Part shown: positions 1 to 8,144 of the stretch, one piece after another
How positions within the stretch are numbered: the first letter of the stretch is position 1
Layout: every line of letters begins with the position of its first letter
From: Enterococcus diestrammenae
GTDB taxonomy: Bacteria > Bacillota > Bacilli > Lactobacillales > Enterococcaceae
DNA: 64,000 nucleotides
Direction: 5' to 3'
Assembly (NCBI RefSeq): GCF_009933255.1
Contig: NZ_MAEI01000013.1
Coordinates: 40,260 to 104,259, forward strand
The notes under the pieces: generated by a model
Database searches by the model: none
Seen by the model: the letters and a program-made list of their open reading frames with translations, nothing else
Told to the model about the DNA's origin: nothing
Translations under genes and position numbers: made by a program

Positions 1-1164
1 TTGGGGGTAACGGAGCACTCCAGTGGGACAGAAGGCGTCATGAGTATGTCCAATCTCGCTTTGTTAGTAGGCAAACTCGGACGTTCCGGCTGTGGGGTAA
101 ATCCACTAAGGGGTCAAAACAATGTCCAAGGGGCTTGTGATATGGGCTGTTCCCCCTTTGATTTTCCCGGCTATCAGAAGGTCGCTGATCCAGCTACGAT
201 TGAAAAATTCAGTCGCGCATGGCAAACTCGCCTCAATCCAGCAATCGGTTTGACCTCGACCCAAGTCTTACCAGCAGCCAGTCGTGGCGAAATCAAAGGG
301 TTGTATATTTTCGGGGAAGATCCAGCAGTGACCGATCCTGATTTAAGCCATGTTCGCCATGCGTTGACGAGTTTGGAATTTCTGGTGGTGCAAGATTTAT
401 TTCTGACGGAAACGGCCAAATATGCCGATGTCGTCTTGCCGGGGATTAGCTTTGCCGAAAAAGACGGCACCTTCACCAATACCGAGCGTCGGATTCAGCG
501 GGTGCGGCAAGCTGTGGCTCCGGTGGGTTCTGGCTGGGAGGATTTCCGCGTCTTCTGCCAAGTTGCTACGCGCATGGGGTATCCGATGGCTTACCAAGGA
601 CCTCAAGAAATTATGGAAGAGATTGCCAGCGTGGTACCGACGTTTGCCGGAGTCACTTATGAACGTCTGGAAAATATCGCAGGGCTCCAGTGGCCTTGTC
701 GAAGTCTCAAAGATCCAGGTACGGCCATCATGCACGTCGGCGAATTCGCCCGTGGCAAAGGCCTGTTTCAAGCCTTGCATTATCATGCGGCTAAAGAATT
801 GCCTGACGCAGACTATCCTTATCTACTATCCACTGGCCGGATGCTTTATCAATACAACACGGGAGCCATGACCAAGAAAACAGCTGGCATCAATCAGCTG
901 GCTCCGGATTCTTATATCGAGCTCAATCGTGAGGATGCCCAAAAGATGGGAATCAGCGATGGCAGTCGGGTGCGGGTCTCTTCCCGGCGAGGGACGATCG
1001 AAACCCGAGCAGTCGTGGGAGACAAGGTCCTTCCCGGAGCGTCTTTCATGACCTTCCATTTTGAAGACGGCAATGCCAATGAACTGACCAATGCGGTTTT
1101 TGACGACATCGCCATCATTCCGGAATACAAAGTTTGTGCAGTGGCCATCGAACCATTGCCTTAA
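1..1164 (+). CDS. fdhF: Formate dehydrogenase alpha subunit, C-terminal part (cut by window edge)
   Basis: Molybdopterin oxidoreductase of the formate dehydrogenase H/FdhA type, which interconverts formate and CO2 in the cytoplasm. Seen: the reading frame is open from base 1, so the start and the N-terminal active-site region lie upstream. The first residues contain the family block GVTEHSSGTEGVMS and then NPLRGQNNVQGACDMG, typical of these enzymes. From about residue 270 to the end is the C-terminal molybdopterin-dinucleotide-binding domain (RMLYQYNTGAMT, then SYIELNREDAQKMG). Whether the active site uses selenocysteine or cysteine cannot be seen. moeA follows after 30 bp in the same direction, consistent with a cofactor-linked operon. 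A focA-like channel and a hydrogenase operon lie 5-6 kb downstream. Confidence 0.93.
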   Translation: MGVTEHSSGTEGVMSMSNLALLVGKLGRSGCGVNPLRGQNNVQGACDMGCSPFDFPGYQKVADPATIEKFSRAWQTRLNPAIGLTSTQVLPAASRGEIKGLYIFGEDPAVTDPDLSHVRHALTSLEFLVVQDLFLTETAKYADVVLPGISFAEKDGTFTNTERRIQRVRQAVAPVGSGWEDFRVFCQVATRMGYPMAYQGPQEIMEEIASVVPTFAGVTYERLENIAGLQWPCRSLKDPGTAIMHVGEFARGKGLFQALHYHAAKELPDADYPYLLSTGRMLYQYNTGAMTKKTAGINQLAPDSYIELNREDAQKMGISDGSRVRVSSRRGTIETRAVVGDKVLPGASFMTFHFEDGNANELTNAVFDDIAIIPEYKVCAVAIEPLP

Positions 1165-1194
1165 CGATACGAGATAAAGAGATGGGGAAACAAA

Positions 1195-2406
1195 ATGATT
1201 GAATTAGAAGCGGCGGTCTTAGCTATCAAAGAACGGTTGGCCCCTCAAACAAAAGTCGAACGGCTGCCTTTAGCCGACTGTGAAGGGCGGATCACCGCTG
1301 AAACTGTGCGAGCTCCGAGGGCGGTTCCGGCTTTTCCCCGAGCTGCGATGGATGGCTATGGGGTCGCAGCTAGCAGTACCGTGGGCGCCACTGCTACTCA
1401 GCCGGTAGTTTTGCCGGTGGTAGGCTGCTTATTTGCCGGCGATGACCCATCAGCTTTGCAGATACCATCAGGCGCCGCTGTCCGGGTGATGACGGGGGCG
1501 GCTTTACCTGTCGGGGTGGATAGTGTCGTGCCGCAGGAGTGGACTGACTACGGACAGGCACAGGTCAAGCTTTTTCGAGAAATTCCCAGAGGCAAACACT
1601 ATATCGGGATTGGCGAAGACCTCCAAGCTCAAGAGGCGGTTCTGGCGGCTTCCCAATACATCACAAGTGAAAGCTTAGGGGTTTTAGCCAGTATCGGGGC
1701 AGCCACCGTTGCGGTCAAAAAAAAGCTGCGGGTAGCCATCATTGCCACCGGTAGCGAACTAAAAGCAGTGGGAACCCCTTTAGCGGCCGCCGAAATCTAC
1801 AATAGTTCAGCTTATGTTTTAGCCTCCTATATTCGCCGGTCTGGTGGAGAGGTGGTCTGGCAAAGCATCTGTGGGGATGATCCAAAACAATTTACCCAAC
1901 AACTCCAACAAGTGGCACCCCAGGCCGATTTAATCCTCACCACAGGAGGGGTCTCCGTCGGGCAAAAAGATTTTTTGCCACAGACTTTTGCGGCGCTTGG
2001 GGCGGAAAGCTTGTTTCATTTTGTAGCCTTTAAACCTGGCACCCCCGTCATGGCAGCAGTCTGGGAAGGGATTCCCATTCTGTGTTTGTCGGGAAACCCG
2101 TTGGCAACCCTCGTGGATTTTCATTTGTTTTATTGGTCGCTGTTGGCGCATTTTTATCAAGCACCGATCTTTGAGTTGAAAAAAGAGCAGCAACTCTTAC
2201 TGGCCGGGGAAGGGAAAAGAAGCAAGCTGCGGCGCTTTATCAGCGGTTACAGCGCCAACGGTCAAGTCACATTGGTCCCCAAAAAGCCACCAGTTGCTCG
2301 TTTTCAACAAATACACCATAGCAACTGTTTGGTGGAACAACCACCTGCTTGTCAGCTGACAGCAGGGGAGATGGTCACCGTCTATCGCTGGTTTCAAGGA
2401 GGATAA
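1195..2406 (+). CDS. moeA: Molybdopterin molybdenumtransferase MoeA
   Basis: Inserts molybdate (or tungstate) into adenylylated molybdopterin in the last step of Moco synthesis, needed by the formate dehydrogenase just upstream. Seen: 403 residues, the usual length for MoeA; N-terminal PRAVPAFPRAAMDGYG block, VRVMTGAALPVG, and the MPT-binding MoCF domain with TTGGVSVGQKDF and PGTPVMAA followed by LSGNPLATLVDF. The ATG lies 30 bp after the fdh stop behind a GATGGGG-type ribosome binding site, so cotranscription with fdh is likely. A hairpin terminator follows directly. No lesions seen. Confidence 0.95.
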   Translation: MIELEAAVLAIKERLAPQTKVERLPLADCEGRITAETVRAPRAVPAFPRAAMDGYGVAASSTVGATATQPVVLPVVGCLFAGDDPSALQIPSGAAVRVMTGAALPVGVDSVVPQEWTDYGQAQVKLFREIPRGKHYIGIGEDLQAQEAVLAASQYITSESLGVLASIGAATVAVKKKLRVAIIATGSELKAVGTPLAAAEIYNSSAYVLASYIRRSGGEVVWQSICGDDPKQFTQQLQQVAPQADLILTTGGVSVGQKDFLPQTFAALGAESLFHFVAFKPGTPVMAAVWEGIPILCLSGNPLATLVDFHLFYWSLLAHFYQAPIFELKKEQQLLLAGEGKRSKLRRFISGYSANGQVTLVPKKPPVARFQQIHHSNCLVEQPPACQLTAGEMVTVYRWFQGG

Positions 2407-2419
2407 ATAGTTAGGGGAG

Positions 2420-2458
2420 GCCTTCGCCACGATTTTATTCGCGGCGGAGGCTTTCTTG
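2420..2458 (+). terminator. Rho-independent terminator after moeA
   Basis: A 12-bp stem with one mismatch and one wobble pair (GCCTTCGCCACG / CGCGGCGGAGGC) around an AT-rich 8-nt loop, followed by CTTTCTT. It lies 14 bp after the moeA stop and ends the fdh-moeA transcription unit. Confidence 0.75.
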
Positions 2459-2461
2459 TAG

Positions 2462-2582
2462 ATAAAGAACCATAAAATTTAGCTCCGGAGTAATCGGGTT
2501 GACGGTAGCTAGACCGGCAAATGCCAAGTACAAAGCAATTTGTCACTTTCCTCTGAGCTTCAAACTTAGAGTAAGTGGAATA
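2462..2582. repeat. Interspersed repeat module A, partial copy (left half)
   Basis: The stretch from TAAAGAACC through AAATTTAGCTCC, GACGGTAGCTAGACCGGCAAATGCC, to CAAACTTAGAGTAAGTGG matches the left half of the fuller copies at 24,405-24,770 and 36,652-36,864. The right arm of the palindrome is missing here. The rest of the gap up to the next gene (2,583-2,737) shows no gene; it supplies only the leader of the hydrolase downstream. Confidence 0.75.
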
Positions 2583-2737
2583 TCTTTCAAAATGTGTGGG
2601 TAGAAAGTATACTAGAACCATTAATGCAAGATTGTTGGATCAAAAATGAATGTAAACTAAGCCGTTTAAACTAAGCATCTAAACTAAATACGGTTTTGTA
2701 ATCAAAAGGTTAAGGTAGTAAGGAAAAGGAGTCCCAC

Positions 2738-3475
2738 ATGAAATTGACTGTACGGAAGCGACAAGTAGGAGAGATTCCTTTACTTGAAGTAGTTAGCCAA
2801 GAACACGTTCATAATCGGTTGCCATTAGTGGTGTACTACCATGGCTGGCAAACGCGAAAAGAATTGGTTTTGACCCAAGGCCGGAAATTAGCGGCTAAGG
2901 GAATGCGGGTGATTTTGCCCGATGCGGACAATCACGGGGAACGCTTGCGACCCGTATCTCCCATTATTTCGCAAACTTTTTGGAGTAGCATTTATAGCAA
3001 TCTTTTTGAGTTTGAGTATTTGCTGAATTATTTTCGTAAACTGAACTTGGTGACGGATAAAATCGGTGTCGGCGGGGTTTCCATGGGGGGCATGACTACC
3101 TGTGCTCTTTTGACCCAACACCCTGAAATCACCGCCGCAGCTTGTGTAATGGGGACGCCTAGTCCGGCGAAATATCGAGATTACATGCTGCGCCGGGGAG
3201 CCCAAGAAGGGGTGAAGTTACCGAAAGATTTTGTTCACTTGCTTTCTTGGATAGAAGACTATGATTTGAGTCGGCATCCTGAAACATTGGAACAGCGGCC
3301 TTTGTACTTTTGGCACGGTCGTCAAGATGAAAAGATTCCTTTTGAAGAAGTCGCGTCTTTTGTGGACAAACATCCGGAACAACAGCTGGCCTTTGCTAAA
3401 GAAGATGCCCGTCATTTGGTGCAAGTGTCTACTATGGAAGAAGTCGCAGCCTTTTTTGAGCAACAGTTGCTTTAG
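2738..3475 (+). CDS. Alpha/beta hydrolase, YitV/YtmA-type esterase
   Basis: Predicted cytoplasmic serine esterase of the prolyl-oligopeptidase-like alpha/beta-hydrolase group, like the Bacillus YitV/YtmA proteins; natural substrate unknown. Seen: 245 residues; oxyanion-hole strand VVYYHGW near residue 32; nucleophile elbow GVSMGG with Ser115; acid in WHGRQDEKIP near residue 197; catalytic His in DARHLV near residue 229. The ATG follows AAAAGGAG with good spacing. It stands alone between a repeat-bearing leader and a strong terminator. No signal peptide. Confidence 0.85.
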   Translation: MKLTVRKRQVGEIPLLEVVSQEHVHNRLPLVVYYHGWQTRKELVLTQGRKLAAKGMRVILPDADNHGERLRPVSPIISQTFWSSIYSNLFEFEYLLNYFRKLNLVTDKIGVGGVSMGGMTTCALLTQHPEITAAACVMGTPSPAKYRDYMLRRGAQEGVKLPKDFVHLLSWIEDYDLSRHPETLEQRPLYFWHGRQDEKIPFEEVASFVDKHPEQQLAFAKEDARHLVQVSTMEEVAAFFEQQLL

Positions 3476-3502
3476 TTATTTGGCACTGACGGGATACCAA
3501 AA

Positions 3503-3545
3503 ACCTCCCAAACTCTGATTTAAAAGAGTTTGGGAGGCTTTATTT
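3503..3545 (+). terminator. Rho-independent terminator after the YitV-type hydrolase
   Basis: A near-perfect 13-14 bp stem (CCTCCCAAACTCT / AGAGTTTGGGAGG) with a short A/T loop and a T-rich tail, 28 bp after the hydrolase stop. Confidence 0.9.
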
Positions 3546-3845
3546 ATAGATAAAGAACTTACAAAAATTTAGCTCCAAAAAGCTTGATGGTTCAGGAATT
3601 AAGTGACTTATCATGCCGTTATTATGATGCCCGCTAAATCTTACCGGTCCCACTATCACCCGAGGCATTCTCCAGAAGCAAGACCGGCCGGCTTTCTCAT
3701 AGACTAAGGATTATCGAGAAGTTCAGCCTGTTTTCTCGATGGTACAAAAAAGGTGACATTTAGCGACCTAAGAATTGGGACGACGATAGCTAGACCGGTC
3801 AATGCTAAAGAAAAAGTATGTTTGTTTTTGGTCGGGTTCTTCAAT
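3541..3845. repeat. Mosaic of interspersed repeat modules A and C
   Basis: Three recognisable pieces sit side by side. 3,545-3,643 matches 24,408-24,499 (TAAAGAACTT...TTATGATGCCCG). 3,645-3,700 matches module C at 25,100-25,163 (ACCGGTCCCACTATCACCCG ... GACCGGCCGGCTTTCTCA). 3,747-3,815 matches the left arm of module A (AAAAAAGGTGACATTTAGCGACC ... GATAGCTAGACCGG). The following 3,846-4,184 shows no gene or clear signal beyond the leader of the methyltransferase; the whole 0.7-kb gap is non-coding. Confidence 0.75.
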
Positions 3846-4184
3846 AAAAGCTACCAATTTACAACCTAGCCAATCCCGTATATACTAAAACACGTTGAAA
3901 GAGGGCCCCACTATTCAGCTGGATGAAACAGCCGGATTTCATTGCTGGCAGTGTATCAGCTAAAAGTAAATACCCGTCGCAACTAGCAGCAAGGCACAGG
4001 CCTGGAGTTGGTTTCGTCTTATTTTGCGTGGCAATTAGCCAGTGTAGGACTGATTGGCGGAAAGCTGGTCTTTTTCCTTGCTGACTAAGGCGTTCTCGGA
4101 AAGTGAATCGTCCTTTTTTCTTTTATCTTAGACCAATTATCAAAGATTCGGGACCTAATGGTGGTGCCGGAAATGGAGGCAAAA

Positions 4185-5573
4185 ATGGAGTTACCGAAGC
4201 CATTTATCGAAAAATATAGCAAATTACTAGGTGACGAGGCGCCGGCTTTTTTGGCGGCGATTGCCACGGGGACACCCCAAAAAGCTTTTCGGGTCAATTC
4301 TCTGAAACCTGCTTATCGGCAAATGCTGACCCAGTTTGGCCCAGAAGAACTGATCCCGGCTCCTTTTGGGGAAGAAAGTTATCTGGGGGCGGTGGGAGGC
4401 CATAGTTTATTGCATCAGGCGGGCTATGTCTACAGCCAAGAGCCTAGTGCCATGATTGTCGCGGCGATTGCCCAAGCCCAACCGGGAGAAAAAGTCTTGG
4501 ATCTCTGTGCTGCGCCGGGGGGCAAATCCACTCAGCTGGCGGCACAGATGCAAAACCAAGGCCTACTGGTAGCAAACGAAATCTTCAGCAAACGAGCCAA
4601 GATTCTTTCAGAAAATCTCGAACGCTGGGGGGCCACCAACTGTTTGGTCACCAACCATGCGCCAGCGGAATTGGTCCCAAAATTTAGCGGCTTTTTTGAC
4701 CGTATCGTAGTGGACGCTCCTTGCTCAGGTGAAGGGATGTTCCGCAAAGATCCGGTAGCAGTGGCAGAGTGGCAGGCGGATACTCCGGCCAAGTGTGCGG
4801 CGCGGCAAAAAGAAATTTTGACGGCGGCGGTCGCGATGTTGGCACCAGAAGGGGAGCTGATTTATTCCACTTGCACCTTTGCGCCAGAAGAAAATGAAGC
4901 CATCATCAGTTGGCTAGTCACGAACTTTCCTTTGACCATTATACCCCTTGCCATCGAAGGCACGGCGAATGGCCGGCCGGAGTGGGGAAGCGTCCCAGGT
5001 TTGGAAGGTACCGTCAGATTGTGGCCCCAACAAGGACAAGGAGAAGGGCATTTTGCCGCTAAGTTGCGCTTCCATGGGGTAAACCCCACGCCCAAAGTAG
5101 CCACCAAAACCAAAAAAGCCAAGCATAAAAAAGCCGAGAAAACCCCGCTATCCAAAGAGCTAGAACCGCTCTGGCAAGCCTTTACTAAAGAGTTTCCGCT
5201 ACCCAACCAGACTGGCCGTCCCGAACGGTTTGGGGACTACATCTGGTGGGTGCCAGAAAGTGCCCCTGACTTGCGGGGAATCCGAGTTTTGCGCAGCGGG
5301 GTGCAAATGGCCCAGGTGAAGAAGAACCGTCTAGAACCGGCTTTCAACCTAGCCATGACGGCACCAGCAGTGGCTGCGAGTCAGCGCCTAGCCATCACCT
5401 TGGCGGACTGGCAAAAATATGTCGCCGGTGCCACTTTCACCGCTAGTGGCAACGCAGGTTGGGTGTTGTTGACGGTGGCGGATATTCCAGTGGGCTTTGG
5501 CAAACAAGTCCAAGGAGTCGTGAAAAACTTTTATCCCAAAGGCCTGCGTTTTGTTGTGGACCCTCTCAAGTAA
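4185..5573 (+). CDS. rsmF: RsmF/RsmB-family rRNA cytosine-C5 methyltransferase
   Basis: SAM-dependent m5C methyltransferase of the RsmB/NOP class, expected to modify 16S rRNA. Seen: N-terminal block LPKPFIEKYSKLLG; SAM motif VLDLCAAPGGKSTQ; motif IV VDAPCSGEGMFRKD and motif VI YSTCTFAPEENE, carrying the two cysteines of the class; a Lys/Thr-rich linker, then a C-terminal RNA-binding-type domain as in Gram-positive RsmF. The start chosen is the ATG 5 nt after GGAGG; two upstream in-frame ATGs (4,158 and 4,173) lack a usable site. 462 residues, normal for the group. The exact target base is inferred from the family. Confidence 0.85.
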   Translation: MELPKPFIEKYSKLLGDEAPAFLAAIATGTPQKAFRVNSLKPAYRQMLTQFGPEELIPAPFGEESYLGAVGGHSLLHQAGYVYSQEPSAMIVAAIAQAQPGEKVLDLCAAPGGKSTQLAAQMQNQGLLVANEIFSKRAKILSENLERWGATNCLVTNHAPAELVPKFSGFFDRIVVDAPCSGEGMFRKDPVAVAEWQADTPAKCAARQKEILTAAVAMLAPEGELIYSTCTFAPEENEAIISWLVTNFPLTIIPLAIEGTANGRPEWGSVPGLEGTVRLWPQQGQGEGHFAAKLRFHGVNPTPKVATKTKKAKHKKAEKTPLSKELEPLWQAFTKEFPLPNQTGRPERFGDYIWWVPESAPDLRGIRVLRSGVQMAQVKKNRLEPAFNLAMTAPAVAASQRLAITLADWQKYVAGATFTASGNAGWVLLTVADIPVGFGKQVQGVVKNFYPKGLRFVVDPLK

Positions 5574-5822
5574 TCATTGCGGCCAATATCTTGGGACGGT
5601 CACGAAAATGTGGGAAATAGCTGATTTTTCCAGCAGGATAAGCCGATTGTTATCCTAAAAAAAGCCCCTGTGCTATCATGAAAGAGTAGGGAGTAGCCAG
5701 ATAAACTACTCCAAAAATCGCGTAACGAAACTTCCCTAGCCGTTGCTTTTTGCATAGCTTGTGATACGGATTCTCGAATAGAGGAGGAAGCGTCGTTACC
5801 ACTAAATCAGGAGGTTTTTTTC

Positions 5823-6158
5823 ATGAAAACATCGACAAAAGTTGCTATCGGTCTGAGTGTGGCAGCCGTTGCCGGCATCGTCTCGGCAGCAATCGTATCC
5901 GACACTATGGTAGATGTGATTCGCCACAAGAAAAATCGCCACCAAGTAAAAAAATTCGTAGACGACAAGTTTGACGGCAACGAAAAAATGTTAAACGTCG
6001 TGGATGATCTGTCCGATGACGATTTGGATTCATTGATGAACGTGATGGGCAAGATTAAAGACAGCCGCAAGCAAATCTCCGTTTACGGTGAAAATGTCAA
6101 AGAAGCCACCGATAGCTTGAAAGGCAAGCTAGAAGGGTTGCTTGACCACGTCTTGTAA
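5823..6158 (+). CDS. Small membrane-anchored protein of unknown function
   Basis: 111 residues, not assigned to a named family. Seen: a single N-terminal hydrophobic segment (about residues 6-28, Ala/Val/Ile-rich) followed by a short basic stretch (RHKKNRHQVKK) and a soluble acidic C-terminal part with an Asp run (DDLSDDDLDS) and probable helices. It probably sits in the membrane with the C-terminus in the cytoplasm by the positive-inside rule. The ATG follows a perfect AGGAGG 9 nt upstream. Flanked by a 249-bp leader and a shared terminator facing focA. Confidence 0.75.
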   Translation: MKTSTKVAIGLSVAAVAGIVSAAIVSDTMVDVIRHKKNRHQVKKFVDDKFDGNEKMLNVVDDLSDDDLDSLMNVMGKIKDSRKQISVYGENVKEATDSLKGKLEGLLDHVL

Positions 6159-6181
6159 AAAACAATCAAAACAGACAAAAA

Positions 6182-6226
6182 AACGGTCCGATTCTCCGCC
6201 AAAGCTGGAGAATCGGACCGTTTTTG
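6182..6226. terminator. Bidirectional terminator between the small membrane gene and focA
   Basis: A perfect 15-bp stem (ACGGTCCGATTCTCC / GGAGAATCGGACCGT) with a 9-nt loop, flanked by A-run and T-run, so it can stop transcripts from both converging genes. Confidence 0.93.
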
Positions 6227-6235
6227 TTATTTTGC

Positions 6236-6997
6236 TTAATGGTGTTTGTAACTGGCATGATAGAAACCAGAAACAAAAATCGAACCACCGATGATGTTGC
6301 CAAGGTAGACGAAGACGAAATTTTTCAAGAAGTCCATCCAAGTGGCGTGGCCTTCAAAAATCGCACCGGGGATTACAAAACAGTTTGCCACACTATGCTG
6401 AAAACCGATGGCAACGAAGATCATGACAGGAAACCAGATGCCCAAAATCTTGCCGGCGCCATCTTTGGCACCGTAGCACAACCATAAGGCCAGACCGACA
6501 AACCAGTTACAACCAATCCCGGAAATCACGGCTTGGACCCAGCTGGCTTCGATTTTATGATGAGCCAAACTCACCAACATCTCCAAGTAAACCCCGCTGT
6601 GAGTCAAACCCACGACATAACCAAAGAAATACGCCACAAACAAAGCTCCCACGATATTGGCGAGGGTGATGGTGACCCAGTTGATGAAAAGTTCCTTGAA
6701 ACTGACTTTCTTGTCAAAAAAGGCGATCCCCACGGCCATCATGTTACCGGTGATTAGCTCACCGCCGGCTAGTAAGATCACGATTAGGCCAATCGGGAAG
6801 ACGCTGGCCCCTACCAAAGCTTGCACACTGGCCAAATCAGCCGGAATCGAAGCAGCCACTCGAATGTATGCCAGATAGCCTAAAGAGATCATGGCACCAC
6901 CGATAAAGCCTAAAATCAGCTTGGCGGTTAGGGGTTTTTGGATTTTTTTGATACCATTGTCGATGGAAATATCGACAATTTCTGCAGGTGAAAACAT
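6236..6997 (-). CDS. focA: Formate/nitrite transporter family channel (FocA-like)
   Basis: Pentameric inner-membrane channel of the FNT family for formate (or nitrite) movement. Seen: 253 residues with six hydrophobic spans; N-terminal block FSPAEIVDISIDNGIKK; the omega-loop region GGAMISLGYLAYI; GELITGNMMAVG in the pore region; and late-helix residues HSVANCF, which carry a conserved histidine. The start follows AAAGGAG. Context (formate dehydrogenase, MoeA and hydrogenase genes) favours formate as substrate; nitrite or hydrosulfide cannot be excluded from sequence alone. Confidence 0.9.
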   Translation of the reverse strand: MFSPAEIVDISIDNGIKKIQKPLTAKLILGFIGGAMISLGYLAYIRVAASIPADLASVQALVGASVFPIGLIVILLAGGELITGNMMAVGIAFFDKKVSFKELFINWVTITLANIVGALFVAYFFGYVVGLTHSGVYLEMLVSLAHHKIEASWVQAVISGIGCNWFVGLALWLCYGAKDGAGKILGIWFPVMIFVAIGFQHSVANCFVIPGAIFEGHATWMDFLKNFVFVYLGNIIGGSIFVSGFYHASYKHH

Positions 6998-7523
6998 AAA
7001 AGAGCTCCTTTCGCTAAGTCAGGTGGAAACTCACTCATTGATCCCAAGCAGGGGGTACTGACGGCTAGTCGTATGTAAAAATAAGTCGTATCAAAGCACT
7101 CTTCTCGCTAAGGTAACAGGCGATTTCCTTACCTATTTAATAAGTCCGTGTACTACTTTACGGGATTTTAAGAAAAATGCAATATCTTTTTGATGGTTTC
7201 ATGAAAATGTTCACTTGCTCGGGGGAAAGGTCCAAAGTGGCAACTGTTTTTTAGCAAACAAAGCAGCTGAAAAAAGCCCGACTTTCTCAGGCGAAAAGTC
7301 ACCCAACAGGAGCAGACCAAAATACTCGGGACTATTTTTGACGAATCATCTTGGCGCAGCAAGGGTCCCACGAAGCTGCTAAATCTCGCTCAAGTGTTCA
7401 CAAGACGTCGTAAAACATTAGGATTTTTGACGATTTTTCTCCTCTTGCTGCCCACGATTGAAAACGATTATCACCGATAATTCTCCTCATTTTCCGAGAT
7501 AGTTCACATTTTCACGGAAAAAT

Positions 7524-7554
7524 TTGATAAAACGATAATTGTAAGCGCTATAAT
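7524..7554 (+). promoter_or_regulatory. Hydrogenase operon promoter with overlapping cre-like site
   Basis: TTGATA and a perfect TATAAT separated by 19 bp lie 48 bp before the first hydrogenase gene. The -10 box is overlapped by TGTAAGCGCTATAA (7,540-7,553), one mismatch from a CcpA cre consensus. A second cre-like match, TGAAAACGATTATC, lies at 7,459-7,472. Repression by CcpA in good sugar is therefore plausible (inference). The same GTAAGCGCT core recurs before nifJ. The rest of the 7,000-7,523 gap shows no gene; it must also hold the focA promoter on the other strand. Confidence 0.55.
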
Positions 7555-7601
7555 TATTGTATTTTAACTATTTATTTCATTTGGGGAGGGAATATTTCAT
7601 T

Positions 7602-8114
7602 ATGAGTGGACAAACGGTTGCCTTTGAATTCGTCGAAACGACTAGTCAGTACGACGAACTAAACGAGGTCTTACAAAAACTGAAATGTCAGGCAGGGGGG
7701 CAAATGCCGGCATTACAGGAAGCCCAACGGATTTATGGCTATCTGCCGATTGAAGTGTTGCAACGCATTTCCAAAGAATTGGCGGTACCGTTGGAAAAGT
7801 TATATAGTACCGCGACCTTTTATTCTCAGTTTACCTTTGTACCGCGGGGCAAATACACGATTAGTGTGTGTATGGGGACGGCCTGCTATGTCAAAGGGGC
7901 GGGGAATATTTTAGATTCCTATGAGACGACGCTTGGAATCAAGGCTGGGGAAACCACTGGGGATCGGCTGTTTACCTTGGAATCCTGCCGCTGTATCGGA
8001 GCGTGTGGTTTGGCGCCAGTCTTGACGGTAAACGAAGAAGTTTACGGTCGGCTTACCACTAAAAAAGGGGATAAGGTGCTGGCGACATATATCAAAGAAA
8101 GCAAGGCTGAATAG
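7602..8114 (+). CDS. Hydrogenase NuoE-like [2Fe-2S] subunit (HydC/HndA type)
   Basis: Thioredoxin-fold [2Fe-2S] subunit of a multimeric NAD(P)-linked [FeFe]-hydrogenase, homologous to the 24-kDa subunit of complex I. Seen: 170 residues; helical N-terminal part (residues 20-75, ending EKLYSTATFYSQF); cluster cysteines in CMGTACYVKGA and ESCRCIGACGLAP, the C-x4-C...C-x3-C pattern of the family. The start is the ATG after GGGGAGGG at 7,583-7,590; an upstream in-frame codon at 7,557 lacks a site. First gene of the hydrogenase operon; the NuoF-like gene follows after 30 bp. Confidence 0.9.
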   Translation: MSGQTVAFEFVETTSQYDELNEVLQKLKCQAGGQMPALQEAQRIYGYLPIEVLQRISKELAVPLEKLYSTATFYSQFTFVPRGKYTISVCMGTACYVKGAGNILDSYETTLGIKAGETTGDRLFTLESCRCIGACGLAPVLTVNEEVYGRLTTKKGDKVLATYIKESKAE

Positions 8115-8144
8115 CCAAATAATCTAGAAAACGAGGATTGCATT

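Noticed and set aside
2394..2621. Minus-strand frame over the repeat after moeA
   Set aside because: It covers a terminator and repeat module A and is not conserved in other copies.
4020..4092. Hydrophobic 30-codon tail (LELVSSYFAWQLASVG...) as a decayed membrane gene
   Set aside because: Too short, stop immediately upstream, no partner sequence to identify it.
7168..7371. Minus-strand frame of 67 codons between focA and the hydrogenase operon
   Set aside because: No ribosome binding site, odd composition, no domain; better seen as regulatory DNA.
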